Below are positions 14,605 to 28,590 of a DNA stretch of 64,000 nucleotides, piece by piece; position 1 is the first letter of the stretch, and each line of letters starts with the position of its first letter. This DNA comes from Rhodococcus sp. B50 (GTDB taxonomy: Bacteria > Actinomycetota > Actinomycetes > Mycobacteriales > Mycobacteriaceae), in the NCBI RefSeq assembly GCF_013602415.1, contig NZ_WPAG02000002.1, positions 806,001 to 870,000 of the forward strand, in the 5' to 3' direction. Both the position numbers and the translations under genes were made by a program. Under the pieces are notes generated by a model, which was given only the letters and a program-made list of their open reading frames with translations, made no database searches and was not told the DNA's origin.

Positions 14605-15239
14605 GCCGCTACCGCAGAGCCGTTCGCGGCGAGCTCGAGGGACTCGATCCGGTCGAGGCGGCCGAAGCGCTGCTCGGGGCGACTATCCGGGTGGGGGAGA
14701 CCACCGTCCTGCTGACCGAGGTCGAGGCCTACGGCGGACCCGAGGACGGACCGTGGCCGGACCCCGCTGCGCACTCGTATCGAGGGCCCACCCCGCGCAA
14801 TTCCGTCATGTTCGGGCCCGCAGGACATCTGTACGTCTACCGGAGCTACGGCCTGCACTTCTGCGCGAACATCTCCCTCGGTCCCGACGGCACCGCCGCG
14901 GCAGTGCTGTTACGAGGTGGGGAGGTCGTCGACGGAGAACAGGCAGCCCGCGCCCGTCGCACCCCCGGCACGCCGTTCGCCAACCTCGCTCGAGGACCCG
15001 GGAATCTGGCCGCGGCCCTCGGCCTCGACCTGGCCGACAACGGTATCGACGTGAGTGCATCCGATGCCCGGGTGCGCCTGGAGCTTTCGGCCGAGCCGCT
15101 GGTCGGCGAGGTCGCACGGGGTCCGCGGGTGGGGATCAGTGTCGCCGCCGACAGGCCGTGGCGGTTGTGGGTTCCCGGTGCCATCGGAGTCTCCGCGTAC
15201 CGGCGCAGCCCACGCGCACCCGCCGCCCCTCGGGGGTGA
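14589..15239 (+). CDS. mpg: DNA-3-methyladenine glycosylase (AAG/Mpg family)
   Basis: Mpg excises alkylated purines such as 3-methyladenine and hypoxanthine in base-excision repair. The 216-residue protein has LLTEVEAYGGPEDG (the catalytic Glu region), SYRGPTPRNSVMFGPAGHLY, YRSYGLHFCANI and LARGPGNLAAALGL, all AAG-family marks. The ATG at 14589 overlaps the UPF0434 gene by 16 bp. The order UPF0434-mpg-tyrS is conserved with M. tuberculosis (Rv1684, Rv1688, Rv1689). Confidence 0.93.
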   Translation: MECGLSRYRRAVRGELEGLDPVEAAEALLGATIRVGETTVLLTEVEAYGGPEDGPWPDPAAHSYRGPTPRNSVMFGPAGHLYVYRSYGLHFCANISLGPDGTAAAVLLRGGEVVDGEQAARARRTPGTPFANLARGPGNLAAALGLDLADNGIDVSASDARVRLELSAEPLVGEVARGPRVGISVAADRPWRLWVPGAIGVSAYRRSPRAPAAPRG

Positions 15240-15254
15240 TGGGATGATCGAACG

Positions 15255-16532
15255 GTGACTGAGCACATCCTCGACGAACTGACCTGGCGCGGTCTCATCG
15301 CGCAATCGACCGATCTCGACGCACTTCGAGGCGAACTCGACAAGGGTCCGATCACCCTCTATGCCGGTTTCGATCCGACCGGCCCGAGCCTGCACGCCGG
15401 TCACCTCGTTCCGCTCCTCGCTCTCAAACGCTTCCAGCGCGCCGGCCACCGGCCCATCGTTCTCGCAGGTGGCGCAACCGGCATGATCGGCGACCCGCGC
15501 GATGTGGGGGAGCGGACCATGAACTCCGCCGACACCGTCGCCGAATGGGCAGGACGGATTCGGGGACAGCTCGAGCGGTTCGTCGAGTTCGACGACTCCT
15601 CGACGGGAGCCGTGGTCGTGAACAACCTCGACTGGACCCGCAACCTGTCCGCCGTCGATTTCCTGCGCGACATCGGAAAGCACTTCTCGGTCAACGTGAT
15701 GCTCGCTCGCGACACCGTCAAGCGCCGGCTCGAGGGCGACGGCATCTCCTACACCGAGTTCAGCTACATGCTGCTGCAGGCCAACGACTACGTGCAGCTG
15801 CGCCGCGAGTACGGATGTGCGCTGCAGGTCGGCGGTTCCGACCAGTGGGGCAACATCATCGCCGGTGTAGAGCTCAACCGGCGAACCGACGGCGCGAGCG
15901 TGCACGCCCTGACCGTTCCGCTCGTGACCTCCTCGGACGGCAAGAAGTTCGGCAAGTCCACCGGCGGTGGCAGCCTCTGGCTCGATCCCGAGATGACCAG
16001 CCCGTATGCCTGGTACCAGTACTTCGTCAATGCGGCCGACGCCGACGTCATGAAGTACCTGCGCTGGTTCACCTTCCTCGACAAGGACGAACTCGTCGAA
16101 CTCGAGACCGCCACCGCCGAGCGCCCTCACGCACGCGAGGCCCAGAAGCGGCTTGCTGCGGAGATGACGACGCTCGTTCACGGTGCGCACAACACTGCGT
16201 CCGTCGAGTTGGCCAGTCGCGCACTGTTCGGCCGAGGGGAACTCGCCGAGCTCGACGAGTCCACCCTCGCGGCCGCGCTGACCGAGGCATCCGTGACCGA
16301 GCTCCGCGCGGGCGAGCCGGACACGATCGTGGACCTGCTCGTCGCGTCGGGACTGTGCGAAAGCAAGGGCGCTGCGCGTCGCGCCGTGAAGGAGGGCGGG
16401 GCGTCGGTCAACAACGTCCGGATCTCCTCGGAGGAGTGGACCCCGCAGGACGGAGAGCTGCTGCACGGTAGCTGGCTCGTCCTGCGTCGGGGCAAGCGGA
16501 ACTTCGCCGGCGTCCGCGTCGTCCGCGACTGA
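15255..16532 (+). CDS. tyrS: Tyrosyl-tRNA synthetase
   Basis: This class I synthetase charges tRNA-Tyr. The 425-residue protein shows the HIGH-type motif HAGH (residues 47-50, in [11 protein letters not shown]), the KMSKS-type motif KKFGKS (230-235), the tyrosine pocket GGSDQWGNI, and a carboxyl S4-like RNA-binding domain ([16 protein letters not shown]). The GTG at 15255 lies 15 bp after mpg. It is the last gene before the rRNA operon, and the rRNA promoter begins only 40 bp after its stop. Confidence 0.97.
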   Translation: MTEHILDELTWRGLIAQSTDLDALRGELDKGPITLYAGFDPTGPSLHAGHLVPLLALKRFQRAGHRPIVLAGGATGMIGDPRDVGERTMNSADTVAEWAGRIRGQLERFVEFDDSSTGAVVVNNLDWTRNLSAVDFLRDIGKHFSVNVMLARDTVKRRLEGDGISYTEFSYMLLQANDYVQLRREYGCALQVGGSDQWGNIIAGVELNRRTDGASVHALTVPLVTSSDGKKFGKSTGGGSLWLDPEMTSPYAWYQYFVNAADADVMKYLRWFTFLDKDELVELETATAERPHAREAQKRLAAEMTTLVHGAHNTASVELASRALFGRGELAELDESTLAAALTEASVTELRAGEPDTIVDLLVASGLCESKGAARRAVKEGGASVNNVRISSEEWTPQDGELLHGSWLVLRRGKRNFAGVRVVRD

Positions 16533-16571
16533 TGCTGTTTGTCGACGCTGGCGAGCCTCTGACCAGCGGAT

Positions 16572-16600
16572 TTGACGGCTCGTTAGCGTCGGCGTAACTT
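16572..16600 (+). promoter_or_regulatory. rRNA operon promoter P1 candidate
   Basis: TTGACG (16572-16577) and TAACTT (16595-16600) are spaced by exactly 17 bp. This is the best sigma-70/SigA-type promoter in the 471-bp region between tyrS and 16S, giving a start near 16607. Confidence 0.65.
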
Positions 16601-16711
16601 AGTCGTCGTTCGAGCGACACCGAACAGCCCGCCGGACCGAGAGGTTCGGAAACAGGCATGTTCGATGTCGCATCGATCGGCTCTCACGGAAGAGGCAAGG
16701 AACGCGACGAG

Positions 16712-16741
16712 TTGCGGCTCTGGATTCGGATGTGATAGCTT
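16712..16741 (+). promoter_or_regulatory. rRNA operon promoter P2 candidate
   Basis: TTGCGG (16712-16717) and TAGCTT (16736-16741) are 18 bp apart. Two tandem promoters would be usual for a Rhodococcus rrn operon. It is weaker than P1 by consensus. Confidence 0.4.
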
Positions 16742-16797
16742 GGAACGGTTGCCTCAGAGCGAGTCGGACAGGTGTCCGGAACGTGATGGTGTGTGCG

Positions 16798-16822
16798 TGT
16801 TCTTTGAGAACTCAACAGTGTG
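16798..16822 (+). promoter_or_regulatory. rRNA leader antitermination-like element (boxA region)
   Basis: TGTTCTTTGAGAACTCAACA contains the self-complementary TTGAGAACTCAA and matches the conserved leader block of actinobacterial rrn operons. A close copy (GTTTGAGAACTGCACAGTGG) recurs in the 16S-23S spacer near 18790-18809. Binding by NusB/NusE to such sites in the transcript is established in bacteria; here it is inferred. The remaining leader (16823-17003) is AT-richer, with TTTGACT repeated near 16952 and 16967, and shows no gene. Confidence 0.55.
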
Positions 16823-17003
16823 CCGATGAATGTCAGTGCCAAATAATTTTTGGTGCGGCCATCGAATTTTGTTCGGTGGTTGTTGCTGGACATCGCATTC
16901 TTCCGTCTGCGGTGGTTCAGTGTTTTGCTAGTTTGAGTTTTTTGCTAGTGATTTGACTCTTTGGTCTTTGACTGATTGCCCTTTCGGGGGTGATTGTGAG
17001 TCT

Positions 17004-21960
<4,957 letters not shown>

Positions 21961-22068
21961 GAAGATGTTACGCGTCCACTGTGCGGTATCTGAAACAACA
22001 CACACATCAGAACCGGAAACACCCCGCGGGGTGAACCCGGTTCGGTGCGTGGTTACTGTTTCATAGAG

Positions 22069-22186
22069 TTACGGCGGCCATAGCGACAGGGAAACGCCCG
22101 GTCCCATTCCGAACCCGGAAGCTAAGCCTGTCTGCGCCGATGGTACTGCACTCGACAGGGTGTGGGAGAGTAGGACACCGCCGAAC
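22069..22186 (+). rRNA. rrf: 5S ribosomal RNA
   Basis: GTTACGGCGGCCATAGCG at the start and GACACCGCCGAAC at the end can form the 5S closing helix, and the centre has CCCGGTCCCATTCCGAACCC. About 118 nt. It lies 110 bp after 23S and 8 bp before a strong terminator. Confidence 0.96.
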
Positions 22187-22194
22187 ACCCGTTC

Positions 22195-22235
22195 CGAAAG
22201 GGGACCCACTCGTTTGGGTCCCCTTTCGCGTTTTC
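22195..22235 (+). terminator. Strong intrinsic terminator of the rRNA operon
   Basis: CGAAAGGGGACCCA (22195-22208) pairs perfectly with TGGGTCCCCTTTCG (22215-22228) over 14 bp with a six-base loop, followed by CGTTTTC. This ends the rrn transcript; the next gene starts 17 bp later. Confidence 0.93.
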
Positions 22236-22251
22236 ATGAGAGGATTTTTCT

Positions 22252-23667
22252 GTGTCCGACGGCAACGGTGAACGTCGGTCCTTCAGGAGTGGAGGATCCA
22301 CTCCGTGGTCGGGCCGCAAGAACGAACGCGACGAACGCGCCGACGACAGCCGCGGCGAGCGTGCACCGCGCGACCGCGACGAACGCGGGCGCGGTGACGA
22401 CCGCCGGCAGGGCGGTTACGGAACCGGCGGACGTTCGTCCGGCCGGGAGGACGACCGTCGTCCCCAGCGCGGTGACGATCGACGTCCTCCGCGCAGCGAT
22501 GATCGGCATCCTCAGCGAAGTGAGGACCGTCGCCCTCGAAGCGGCGACGATCGCCGTCCCCAGCACGGCGACGACCGCCGCACCTACCAGGGTGGAGACC
22601 GCCGCGATCGCGGCCGCGACGACGCCCGTTCCGACCGCGGCGACCGTCCCTACCGCGAACGCTCCGGAGGCGACGAGCGCCCCCGTCGCAGCGAGGATCG
22701 TCCCGGTCGCAGCGACGACCGCGGTCGGCAGTACAGTGACCGTCCCCGCCAGGGTGCGGACCGTCCCCGCGGCGAGCGCAGCTATGGCACTCGCGACGAC
22801 CGTCGCGGTAGCGACCAGCGCGGTAGTGACCAGCGCGGTGGAGGCGACCGCCGGGGCTACTCGGGCGACCGTCGAGGACCCCAGTCCGGCGACCGCCGCG
22901 GCGAGGGTGCACCCCGCCGTCGCGGTGGTGAAGGTGGATTCGGTCCGTCTCGCGGGCGCGAAGGTGTCGCGCCACAGCGTCGCGACGCACGTCCGGACGA
23001 GCCCGATCTGCCCGACGACGTCGAGGCGTCCGAGCTCGATCCCACCATTCGTCGCGACCTGCTGAGCCTGGACAAGTCGAACGCGAACAGCGTCGCCCGG
23101 CATCTGGTGATGGCCGGTCGGTTGCTCGAGGACGATCCCCGTGCCGCGCTGTCCCATGCCCGGGCCGCCCGACAGCGCGCCGGCCGCATCGCCGTCGTCC
23201 GCGAGGCCGCCGGCATCACGGCGTATCACGCCGGTGAGTGGGCGGAGGCACTGTCCGAACTCCGTGCAGCCCGCCGTATGTCCGGTGGCACGGGACTGCT
23301 CGCCGTGATGGCCGACTGCGAACGCGGCCTCGGCCGTCCCGAGAAGGCACTCGAGCTGGGACGCGGCGACGATGCACGCAAGCTGACCGGCGACGACGCC
23401 GCCGAGCTGCGCATCGTCCTCGCCGGCGCCCGCATGGATCTCGGCCAGTACGACCAGGCCGTCGTCACGTTGCAGACGCCCGACCTCGATCCGGAACGCA
23501 CCGGGACGCCTGCAGCCCGACTCTTCTACGCCTACGCCGACGCCCTCGTGGCCGCCGGACGGACCGAAGAAGGCCTGCAATGGTTCCTGCACTCCGCAGC
23601 CGCAGACATCGAAGGCGTCACCGACGCCGAGGAACGGGTGGAGGAGCTCACCGGAGAGGCGCCGTGA
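22252..23667 (+). CDS. TPR-like protein with a long Arg/Asp-rich disordered amino end
   Basis: The 471-residue protein corresponds in place to M. tuberculosis Rv1691. Its carboxyl half (about 255-471) is a helical repeat domain of TPR type (SNANSVARHLVMAGRLLEDD, LSELRAARRMSGGTGLLAVM, LRIVLAGARMDLGQYDQAVV). The first 240 residues are a low-complexity Arg/Asp/Gly segment, including seven imperfect octads like GDDRRPQR at residues 66-121. That kind of segment is often RNA-binding or phase-separating, but no function is proven. The GTG at 22252 follows GAGAGGA (22238-22244). It is the first gene after the rRNA terminator and overlaps the phosphatase gene by GTGA. Confidence 0.75.
   Translation: MSDGNGERRSFRSGGSTPWSGRKNERDERADDSRGERAPRDRDERGRGDDRRQGGYGTGGRSSGREDDRRPQRGDDRRPPRSDDRHPQRSEDRRPRSGDDRRPQHGDDRRTYQGGDRRDRGRDDARSDRGDRPYRERSGGDERPRRSEDRPGRSDDRGRQYSDRPRQGADRPRGERSYGTRDDRRGSDQRGSDQRGGGDRRGYSGDRRGPQSGDRRGEGAPRRRGGEGGFGPSRGREGVAPQRRDARPDEPDLPDDVEASELDPTIRRDLLSLDKSNANSVARHLVMAGRLLEDDPRAALSHARAARQRAGRIAVVREAAGITAYHAGEWAEALSELRAARRMSGGTGLLAVMADCERGLGRPEKALELGRGDDARKLTGDDAAELRIVLAGARMDLGQYDQAVVTLQTPDLDPERTGTPAARLFYAYADALVAAGRTEEGLQWFLHSAAADIEGVTDAEERVEELTGEAP
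22447..22614 (+). repeat. Seven imperfect 24-bp in-frame repeats (Arg/Asp octads)
   Basis: Successive 24-bp units encode EDDRRPQR, GDDRRPPR, SDDRHPQR, SEDRRPRS, GDDRRPQH, GDDRRTYQ and GGDRRDRG. The frame is kept throughout, so the repeat acts at protein level. It is not a CRISPR array, because there are no unrelated spacers. Confidence 0.8.
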
Positions 23668-24695
23668 CAGACGGCACCGATCCGGCCACAGGTACCGCCC
23701 CCCGCGACACACTGCGTCGGATCTACGACGTCCTGCTGCTCGACCTCGACGGCACCGTCTACCGGGGCGCCGAACCCGTCCCGGGCGCCCGCGAGGCGCT
23801 GGCTACCGGTGACGACACCGTTCTGTACGTCACGAACAACGCCAGCCGCCGGCCCGGGGAGGTCGCGTTGCACCTGCGGGAACTCGGCTTCCCGGCCGAG
23901 GATTCGTCCGTGGTGACGAGCTCGCAGTCCGCTGCGCGCCTGCTCGCCGAGCGGTTCCCCGCCGGCACACCGGTGCTCGTCGTCGGAACCGACGCCCTCG
24001 CCGAGGAGGTGGCCGCGGTCGGTCTCACCCCGGTTCGGTCGGCGGACGCGCATCCGGTGGCCGTGGTGCAGGGGCATTCCCCGGATACCGGTTGGGCGAT
24101 CCTCGCGGAGGCGACGCTCGCCGTCCGCGCCGGCGCCCTGTGGGTGGCCACGAACGTCGACTCGACCCTGCCCACGGAACGCGGGCTCGTCCTCGGTAAC
24201 GGATCGATGGTCGCGGCGGTGCGCAACGCCACCGGCGCGACCCCGATCGTGGCGGGCAAGCCCGCTGCGCCGCTGCTCGAGGACGCGATCCGTCGCGGTG
24301 GCGCCCAGCGTCCCCTCGTGATCGGCGACCGGCTGGACACCGACATCGAAGGCGCCAACGCCGTGGGTGCGGATTCTCTCCTCGTGCTGACCGGGGTGAG
24401 CACCGTCGACGATCTGCTCCGGGCCCCGGCCGAGCAACGCCCGACCTATGTCGCAGCCTCGCTCGCGAGCCTCGATCAGCCTGCCGACCGACTTCGCGTC
24501 GCTCCGCACACCTCGTGGGACGTCAGGGTCGACGGAGGTGATCTTCACCTCGCTGCCACGCAGTCGGCGATCGATCCTATGGAGGCGCTTCGGGGTCTTC
24601 TCGACATCGCCTGGGCCAACCCCGGTTTCGGGCAGGTCCGGCCGCTGGGCGAGCATGCGCGCTCCGTCGTGGACGCGTGGACGGCGACGGTCTGA
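23664..24695 (+). CDS. HAD-superfamily (NagD-type) sugar/glycerol phosphate phosphatase
   Basis: The 343-residue protein has HAD motif I LLLDLDGTVYRG (near residue 24), a motif II region YVTNNASRRP, the lysine in IVAGKPAAPLLEDA, and motif IV in IGDRLDTDIEGANAVGADS. The C2-type cap places it in the NagD/PGP group. The syntenic M. tuberculosis gene Rv1692 has been described as a glycerol-3-phosphate phosphatase in lipid polar-head recycling, which is the best guess here. The carboxyl 70 residues (VDGGDLHLAATQ onward) are an extra domain typical of the actinobacterial form. The GTG at 23664 overlaps the previous stop. Confidence 0.85.
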   Translation: MTDGTDPATGTAPRDTLRRIYDVLLLDLDGTVYRGAEPVPGAREALATGDDTVLYVTNNASRRPGEVALHLRELGFPAEDSSVVTSSQSAARLLAERFPAGTPVLVVGTDALAEEVAAVGLTPVRSADAHPVAVVQGHSPDTGWAILAEATLAVRAGALWVATNVDSTLPTERGLVLGNGSMVAAVRNATGATPIVAGKPAAPLLEDAIRRGGAQRPLVIGDRLDTDIEGANAVGADSLLVLTGVSTVDDLLRAPAEQRPTYVAASLASLDQPADRLRVAPHTSWDVRVDGGDLHLAATQSAIDPMEALRGLLDIAWANPGFGQVRPLGEHARSVVDAWTATV

Positions 24696-24747
24696 TCGGC
24701 ACCGGAGGGTGTGGCGCGGTCGCACCCATCGACTAGCGTGGACCGTG

Positions 24748-24978
24748 ATGAGCACGCCGATTCCACGTCCGGGCGAACACCTTCCCGGCACGCGCCCCAC
24801 TGTCGATCCCGCACGCGTCCGCGAAGAGGTCGACGCGTTGTTGACGCGTGTGCGGGAGGGCGCACCCGTCGCCGACGCCGCGAGCACCGACCAGTCCGTC
24901 TTGCTCGACCAGGCCGAGATGCTCGAACAGGCCCACGAGGTCCTCGTGCAAGCCTTGTCGACCGTGGACAAGATCTGA
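24748..24978 (+). CDS. Small conserved protein (Rv1693-like)
   Basis: This acidic 76-residue protein has no membrane segment. Residues 20-75 are probably a single long helix or coiled coil (VREEVDALLTRVREG, then SVLLDQAEMLEQAHEVLVQA). It sits between the phosphatase and tlyA, as Rv1693 does in M. tuberculosis. The ATG at 24748 is preceded by GTG three bases earlier; ATG is preferred. It ends one base before the tlyA GTG. The function is unknown. Confidence 0.75.
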   Translation: MSTPIPRPGEHLPGTRPTVDPARVREEVDALLTRVREGAPVADAASTDQSVLLDQAEMLEQAHEVLVQALSTVDKI

Positions 24979-24979
24979 C

Positions 24980-25804
24980 GTGGCACGCCGGGCACGCGTC
25001 GACGCGGAACTGGTAAGGCGGGGTCTGGCGCGCTCACGTGAGCACGCCAGCGAACTGATCACCGCAGGTCGGGTGCTGATCGCGGGCACCGTGGCCTCCA
25101 AGCCGGCGACCGCCGTCGAACCGAACACCCCGCTGATCGTCACCGAGGTGAGCGACGAGGTCTCCTGGGCATCCCGTGGCGCCCACAAGCTCCTCGGTGC
25201 CCTCGAGGCATTCGCGCCGGAGGGACTGCAGGTGACGGGGCGTCGCTGTCTCGACGCCGGCGCGTCGACCGGTGGTTTCACCGATGTGCTGCTGCACGAA
25301 GGTGCCGCGGAGGTCGTCGCGGTTGACGTCGGGTACGGCCAGCTGGTCTGGCGGCTGCAGTCCGACGAGCGTGTCCACGTGATCGATCGAACAAATGTGC
25401 GTAGCATCGACGCCGAGACGATCGGTGGGCGCGTCGACCTGGTGGTCGCCGACCTGTCGTTCATCTCCCTGACACTGGTGTTGCCGGCGTTCGTGGCCTG
25501 TGTCGCCCCGGGCGGCGACCTACTGCCGATGGTCAAACCCCAGTTCGAGGTGGGGAAGGACCGAGTCGGCAGCGGCGGTGTGGTGCGCGATCCCGCATTG
25601 CGCACCGAGGCGGTGCTCGACGTCGCGCGCGAAGCGCAGCGGCAGGGCTTGCGCACCCTCGGAGCGGTGGCGAGCCCGCTGCCCGGGCCGTCCGGCAACG
25701 TCGAGTACTTCTTGTGGCTGCGGGCCGGCGAGCCGGGGCCGGAGGATCTCGACCCATCGGTGATCGAACTGATCGAGCGTGCGGTGCAGGAAGGACCACA
25801 GTGA
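24980..25804 (+). CDS. tlyA: 16S/23S rRNA 2'-O-methyltransferase TlyA
   Basis: TlyA methylates cytidine 2'-hydroxyls in 16S and 23S rRNA; its loss gives capreomycin resistance in mycobacteria. The 274-residue protein has an amino-terminal S4 domain ([18 protein letters not shown]), then a Rossmann methyltransferase with SAM motif [16 protein letters not shown] and the catalytic K-D-K-E residues in [21 protein letters not shown] and NVEYFLW. It overlaps nadK by GTGA. Older annotations call it a hemolysin, which is not supported by these motifs. Confidence 0.94.
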   Translation: MARRARVDAELVRRGLARSREHASELITAGRVLIAGTVASKPATAVEPNTPLIVTEVSDEVSWASRGAHKLLGALEAFAPEGLQVTGRRCLDAGASTGGFTDVLLHEGAAEVVAVDVGYGQLVWRLQSDERVHVIDRTNVRSIDAETIGGRVDLVVADLSFISLTLVLPAFVACVAPGGDLLPMVKPQFEVGKDRVGSGGVVRDPALRTEAVLDVAREAQRQGLRTLGAVASPLPGPSGNVEYFLWLRAGEPGPEDLDPSVIELIERAVQEGPQ

Positions 25805-26736
25805 GCGAAGAGACCGTCGCGGCGCGATCGGGCCGGGAAATCCTGTTGGTCTCCCATTCGGGGCGCGATGAGATCGCCGGCACCGCGCTGCGGGTCGCCA
25901 AGATTCTCGGCGAGGCCGGCATCGGCCTGCGCACCCTCGACGACGAGGCCGTGAGCAACGGACTCGGTGTCCTCGCCCTGCCGGGCAGCTTCATCAGCGT
26001 CGTCGAACCCGGCCCGGAAGCGGCCGCCGGCTGCGAGATGGTGATCGTCCTCGGCGGCGACGGCAGTTTCCTCCGGGCCGCCGAACTCGCGCAGTATTCG
26101 GCGGTGCCGGTCCTCGGCATCAACCTCGGCCGCATCGGCTTCCTCGCCGAGGCCGAGGCCGAACACCTCGAAGAAGCGCTCATGCAGGTGGTGCGCCGCG
26201 AATACCGCGTCGAACAGCGCATGACTCTCGACGTGACCGTGCGCATGGACGACGAGGTCCTCGACCGCGGCTGGGCGCTGAACGAAGCCAGTCTCGAGAA
26301 CAAGTCGCGGCTCGGGGTGCTCGAGGTGGTCCTCGAGGTCGACGGCCGTCCCGTCTCCTCCTTCGGCTGCGACGGTGTCCTCGTCGCCACCCCGACGGGG
26401 TCGACGGCCTACGCCTTCTCGGCCGGCGGACCGATCGTGTGGCCCGAACTCGAAGCGCTGCTGGTGATCCCGAGCAACGCGCACGCGTTGTTCGCGCGTC
26501 CGCTGGTGACCAGCCCCGAGTCGATCATCGCCGTCGAGACCCTCGCCGGTGGCCATGACGGGGTGGTCTTCTGCGACGGCCGCCGCATCCTGGACGTCCC
26601 GGCCGGTGCGCGGCTCGAAGTGGTGCGGGGATGCGATCCGGTCCGCTGGGTGCGGCTGGATTCGGCACCGTTCGCCGATCGGATGGTGCGCAAGTTCGAA
26701 CTTCCGGTGAAGGGCTGGCGGGGAAGGAAGCTCTGA
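25801..26736 (+). CDS. nadK: NAD kinase
   Basis: NadK (PpnK) phosphorylates NAD to NADP. The 311-residue protein has the GGDGS motif at residues 85-89 ([15 protein letters not shown]), LNEASLEN (the NE/D motif), and the Gly-rich [16 protein letters not shown]. The GTG start overlaps the tlyA stop and its TGA overlaps the recN ATG, so tlyA-nadK-recN are tightly coupled, as in mycobacteria. Confidence 0.96.
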   Translation: MSEETVAARSGREILLVSHSGRDEIAGTALRVAKILGEAGIGLRTLDDEAVSNGLGVLALPGSFISVVEPGPEAAAGCEMVIVLGGDGSFLRAAELAQYSAVPVLGINLGRIGFLAEAEAEHLEEALMQVVRREYRVEQRMTLDVTVRMDDEVLDRGWALNEASLENKSRLGVLEVVLEVDGRPVSSFGCDGVLVATPTGSTAYAFSAGGPIVWPELEALLVIPSNAHALFARPLVTSPESIIAVETLAGGHDGVVFCDGRRILDVPAGARLEVVRGCDPVRWVRLDSAPFADRMVRKFELPVKGWRGRKL

Positions 26737-28505
26737 TGCTCGCAGAGATCCGGATCGACAACCTGGGTGTGATCTCCGAGGCGTATGCGCGCTTCGACGG
26801 GGGTCTGACGGTGCTCACCGGCGAGACCGGTGCCGGTAAGACGATGGTCGTGACGAGCCTGCACCTGCTCTCCGGGGTGCGCGCCGACCCGTCCCGGGTG
26901 CGGGTCGGGGCGAACCGCGCCGTGGTGGAGGGGCGTTTCGAGATCGAACCGGCGCCCAGCCATGTCGAACAGCGGATCGCCGAGTTGCTCGAGGCCACCG
27001 GCGCCCAGCGCGACGAGGACGGTAGCATCATCGCGGTCCGCACCGTCGGCAGCGACGGCCGCTCCCGCGCCCATCTCGGGGGGCGCAGTGTGCCGGTGGG
27101 GGCGTTGTCGGAATTCACCGGCCCACTGTTGACCGTGCACGGGCAGAACGACCAGTTGCGGCTGCTGCGCCCCGACGAACAGCGCGCCGCGCTCGACCGG
27201 TTCGGGGGCAAGACCGTCGCCGGTCTGCTCGAGCGGTACCGCACCCGACGGCGCCGCTGGCTCGAGGCCCGCACCGAACTGCAGGAACGCACCGAGCGGT
27301 CACGCGAACTCGCGCAGGAGGCCGACCGGCTGCACTTCGGGCTCGACGAGATCGACCGCGCCGCACCCGAACCGGGGGAGGACACCCGCATCGTCGACGA
27401 GGTGCGGCGCCTGTCCGATCTCGACTCGCTGCGCGAGGCGGCCACCCTCGCGCACGACGCCCTCGCGGGCGACGACAACGGCGACGCCGACGCGTACTCC
27501 GCGGCGCTCGACCTGCTCGGCGAGGCCCGCGCCCGCCTCGAAGGCAGCGACGATCCCGCTCTGCGCGAGCTCGGCCCCCGCCTCGGCGAAGCGATCGCGG
27601 TGGTCACCGACGTCACCGCTGACATCTCCGGTTACCTGTCCGACCTGCCGTCCGACCCGAGCGCTCTCGAGACGCTGCTCAACCGGCAGGCGGAGCTGAA
27701 GAACCTCACCCGTAAGTACGCCGCCGACATCGACGGAGTGCTCGAGTGGGCCCGCGAGGCCCGCGAACGCCTGTCCGGTCTGGATGTCTCCGCCGAGGCG
27801 ATCGACAAGCTCACCGCCGAGGTCGAGGCCGAAGCGGCCGCGACCGCGGAAGCCGCCACCGCCCTGTCGACGGCACGACACAAGGTCGCCGGCAAGCTGG
27901 CGAAGGCCGTGAGCAAGGAACTGTCGGGTCTCGCGATGGGGCGCGCCGTGCTCGACGTGAACATTGCCGACCGCGCGGCGACCGCAAGCGACACGGCACC
28001 GTTGCAGGTCGGCGACCGGCTGCTGCACGCCGGCGAATCGGGGATCGACGAGGTGGAGTTCCGGCTCGCGCCGCACAGCGACGCCCCGGCCCGCCCGCTC
28101 GCCCGCAGTGCCTCCGGCGGTGAACTCTCCCGCGTCATGCTCGCTCTCGAAGTGGTGCTCGCCGGCTCCGAGCGCGGCGCCACCATGGTCTTCGACGAGG
28201 TCGACGCCGGGGTCGGTGGCCGCGCGGCCGTCGAGATCGGGCGGCGCCTCGCGCGCCTGTCGCGCACCCATCAGGTCATCGTGGTCACGCACCTGCCGCA
28301 GGTCGCGGCGTTCGCCGACACCCATCTCGTCGTCGACAAGGTCGACGACCGGGCCGGGGTGATCAGCAGCGGGGTGCACACCCTCAGCGAGGAGGAGCGG
28401 GTCACCGAACTCGCCCGGATGCTCGCCGGGCTCGACGACACCGAAACCGGGCGTGCGCACGCCGAAGAACTGCTCGCCGTCGCCCACGCCGAACGCACCG
28501 GCTGA
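26736..28505 (+). CDS. recN: DNA repair protein RecN
   Basis: RecN is an SMC-like ATPase acting in double-strand-break repair. The 589-residue protein has Walker A GETGAGKT at 29-36, two coiled-coil arms around residues 160-400 (ELQERTERSRELAQEADRL and others), and the carboxyl ABC signature LARSASGGELSRVMLALE followed by Walker B TMVFDEVDAGVGG. The ATG shares one base with the nadK stop. Confidence 0.96.
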   Translation: MLAEIRIDNLGVISEAYARFDGGLTVLTGETGAGKTMVVTSLHLLSGVRADPSRVRVGANRAVVEGRFEIEPAPSHVEQRIAELLEATGAQRDEDGSIIAVRTVGSDGRSRAHLGGRSVPVGALSEFTGPLLTVHGQNDQLRLLRPDEQRAALDRFGGKTVAGLLERYRTRRRRWLEARTELQERTERSRELAQEADRLHFGLDEIDRAAPEPGEDTRIVDEVRRLSDLDSLREAATLAHDALAGDDNGDADAYSAALDLLGEARARLEGSDDPALRELGPRLGEAIAVVTDVTADISGYLSDLPSDPSALETLLNRQAELKNLTRKYAADIDGVLEWAREARERLSGLDVSAEAIDKLTAEVEAEAAATAEAATALSTARHKVAGKLAKAVSKELSGLAMGRAVLDVNIADRAATASDTAPLQVGDRLLHAGESGIDEVEFRLAPHSDAPARPLARSASGGELSRVMLALEVVLAGSERGATMVFDEVDAGVGGRAAVEIGRRLARLSRTHQVIVVTHLPQVAAFADTHLVVDKVDDRAGVISSGVHTLSEEERVTELARMLAGLDDTETGRAHAEELLAVAHAERTG

Positions 28506-28590
28506 GCCCGTCGGGGTGCCGGGATGATGTTCACACGACTCCCGGCGCGCCTCCACAACCTCACTCGTATACCAGCGCATCATCTCTTCC

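Noticed and set aside
22447..22614. Possible CRISPR array or minisatellite
   Set aside because: Units are 24 bp, contiguous and in frame, with no unrelated spacers and no cas genes nearby. It is a protein-coding repeat.
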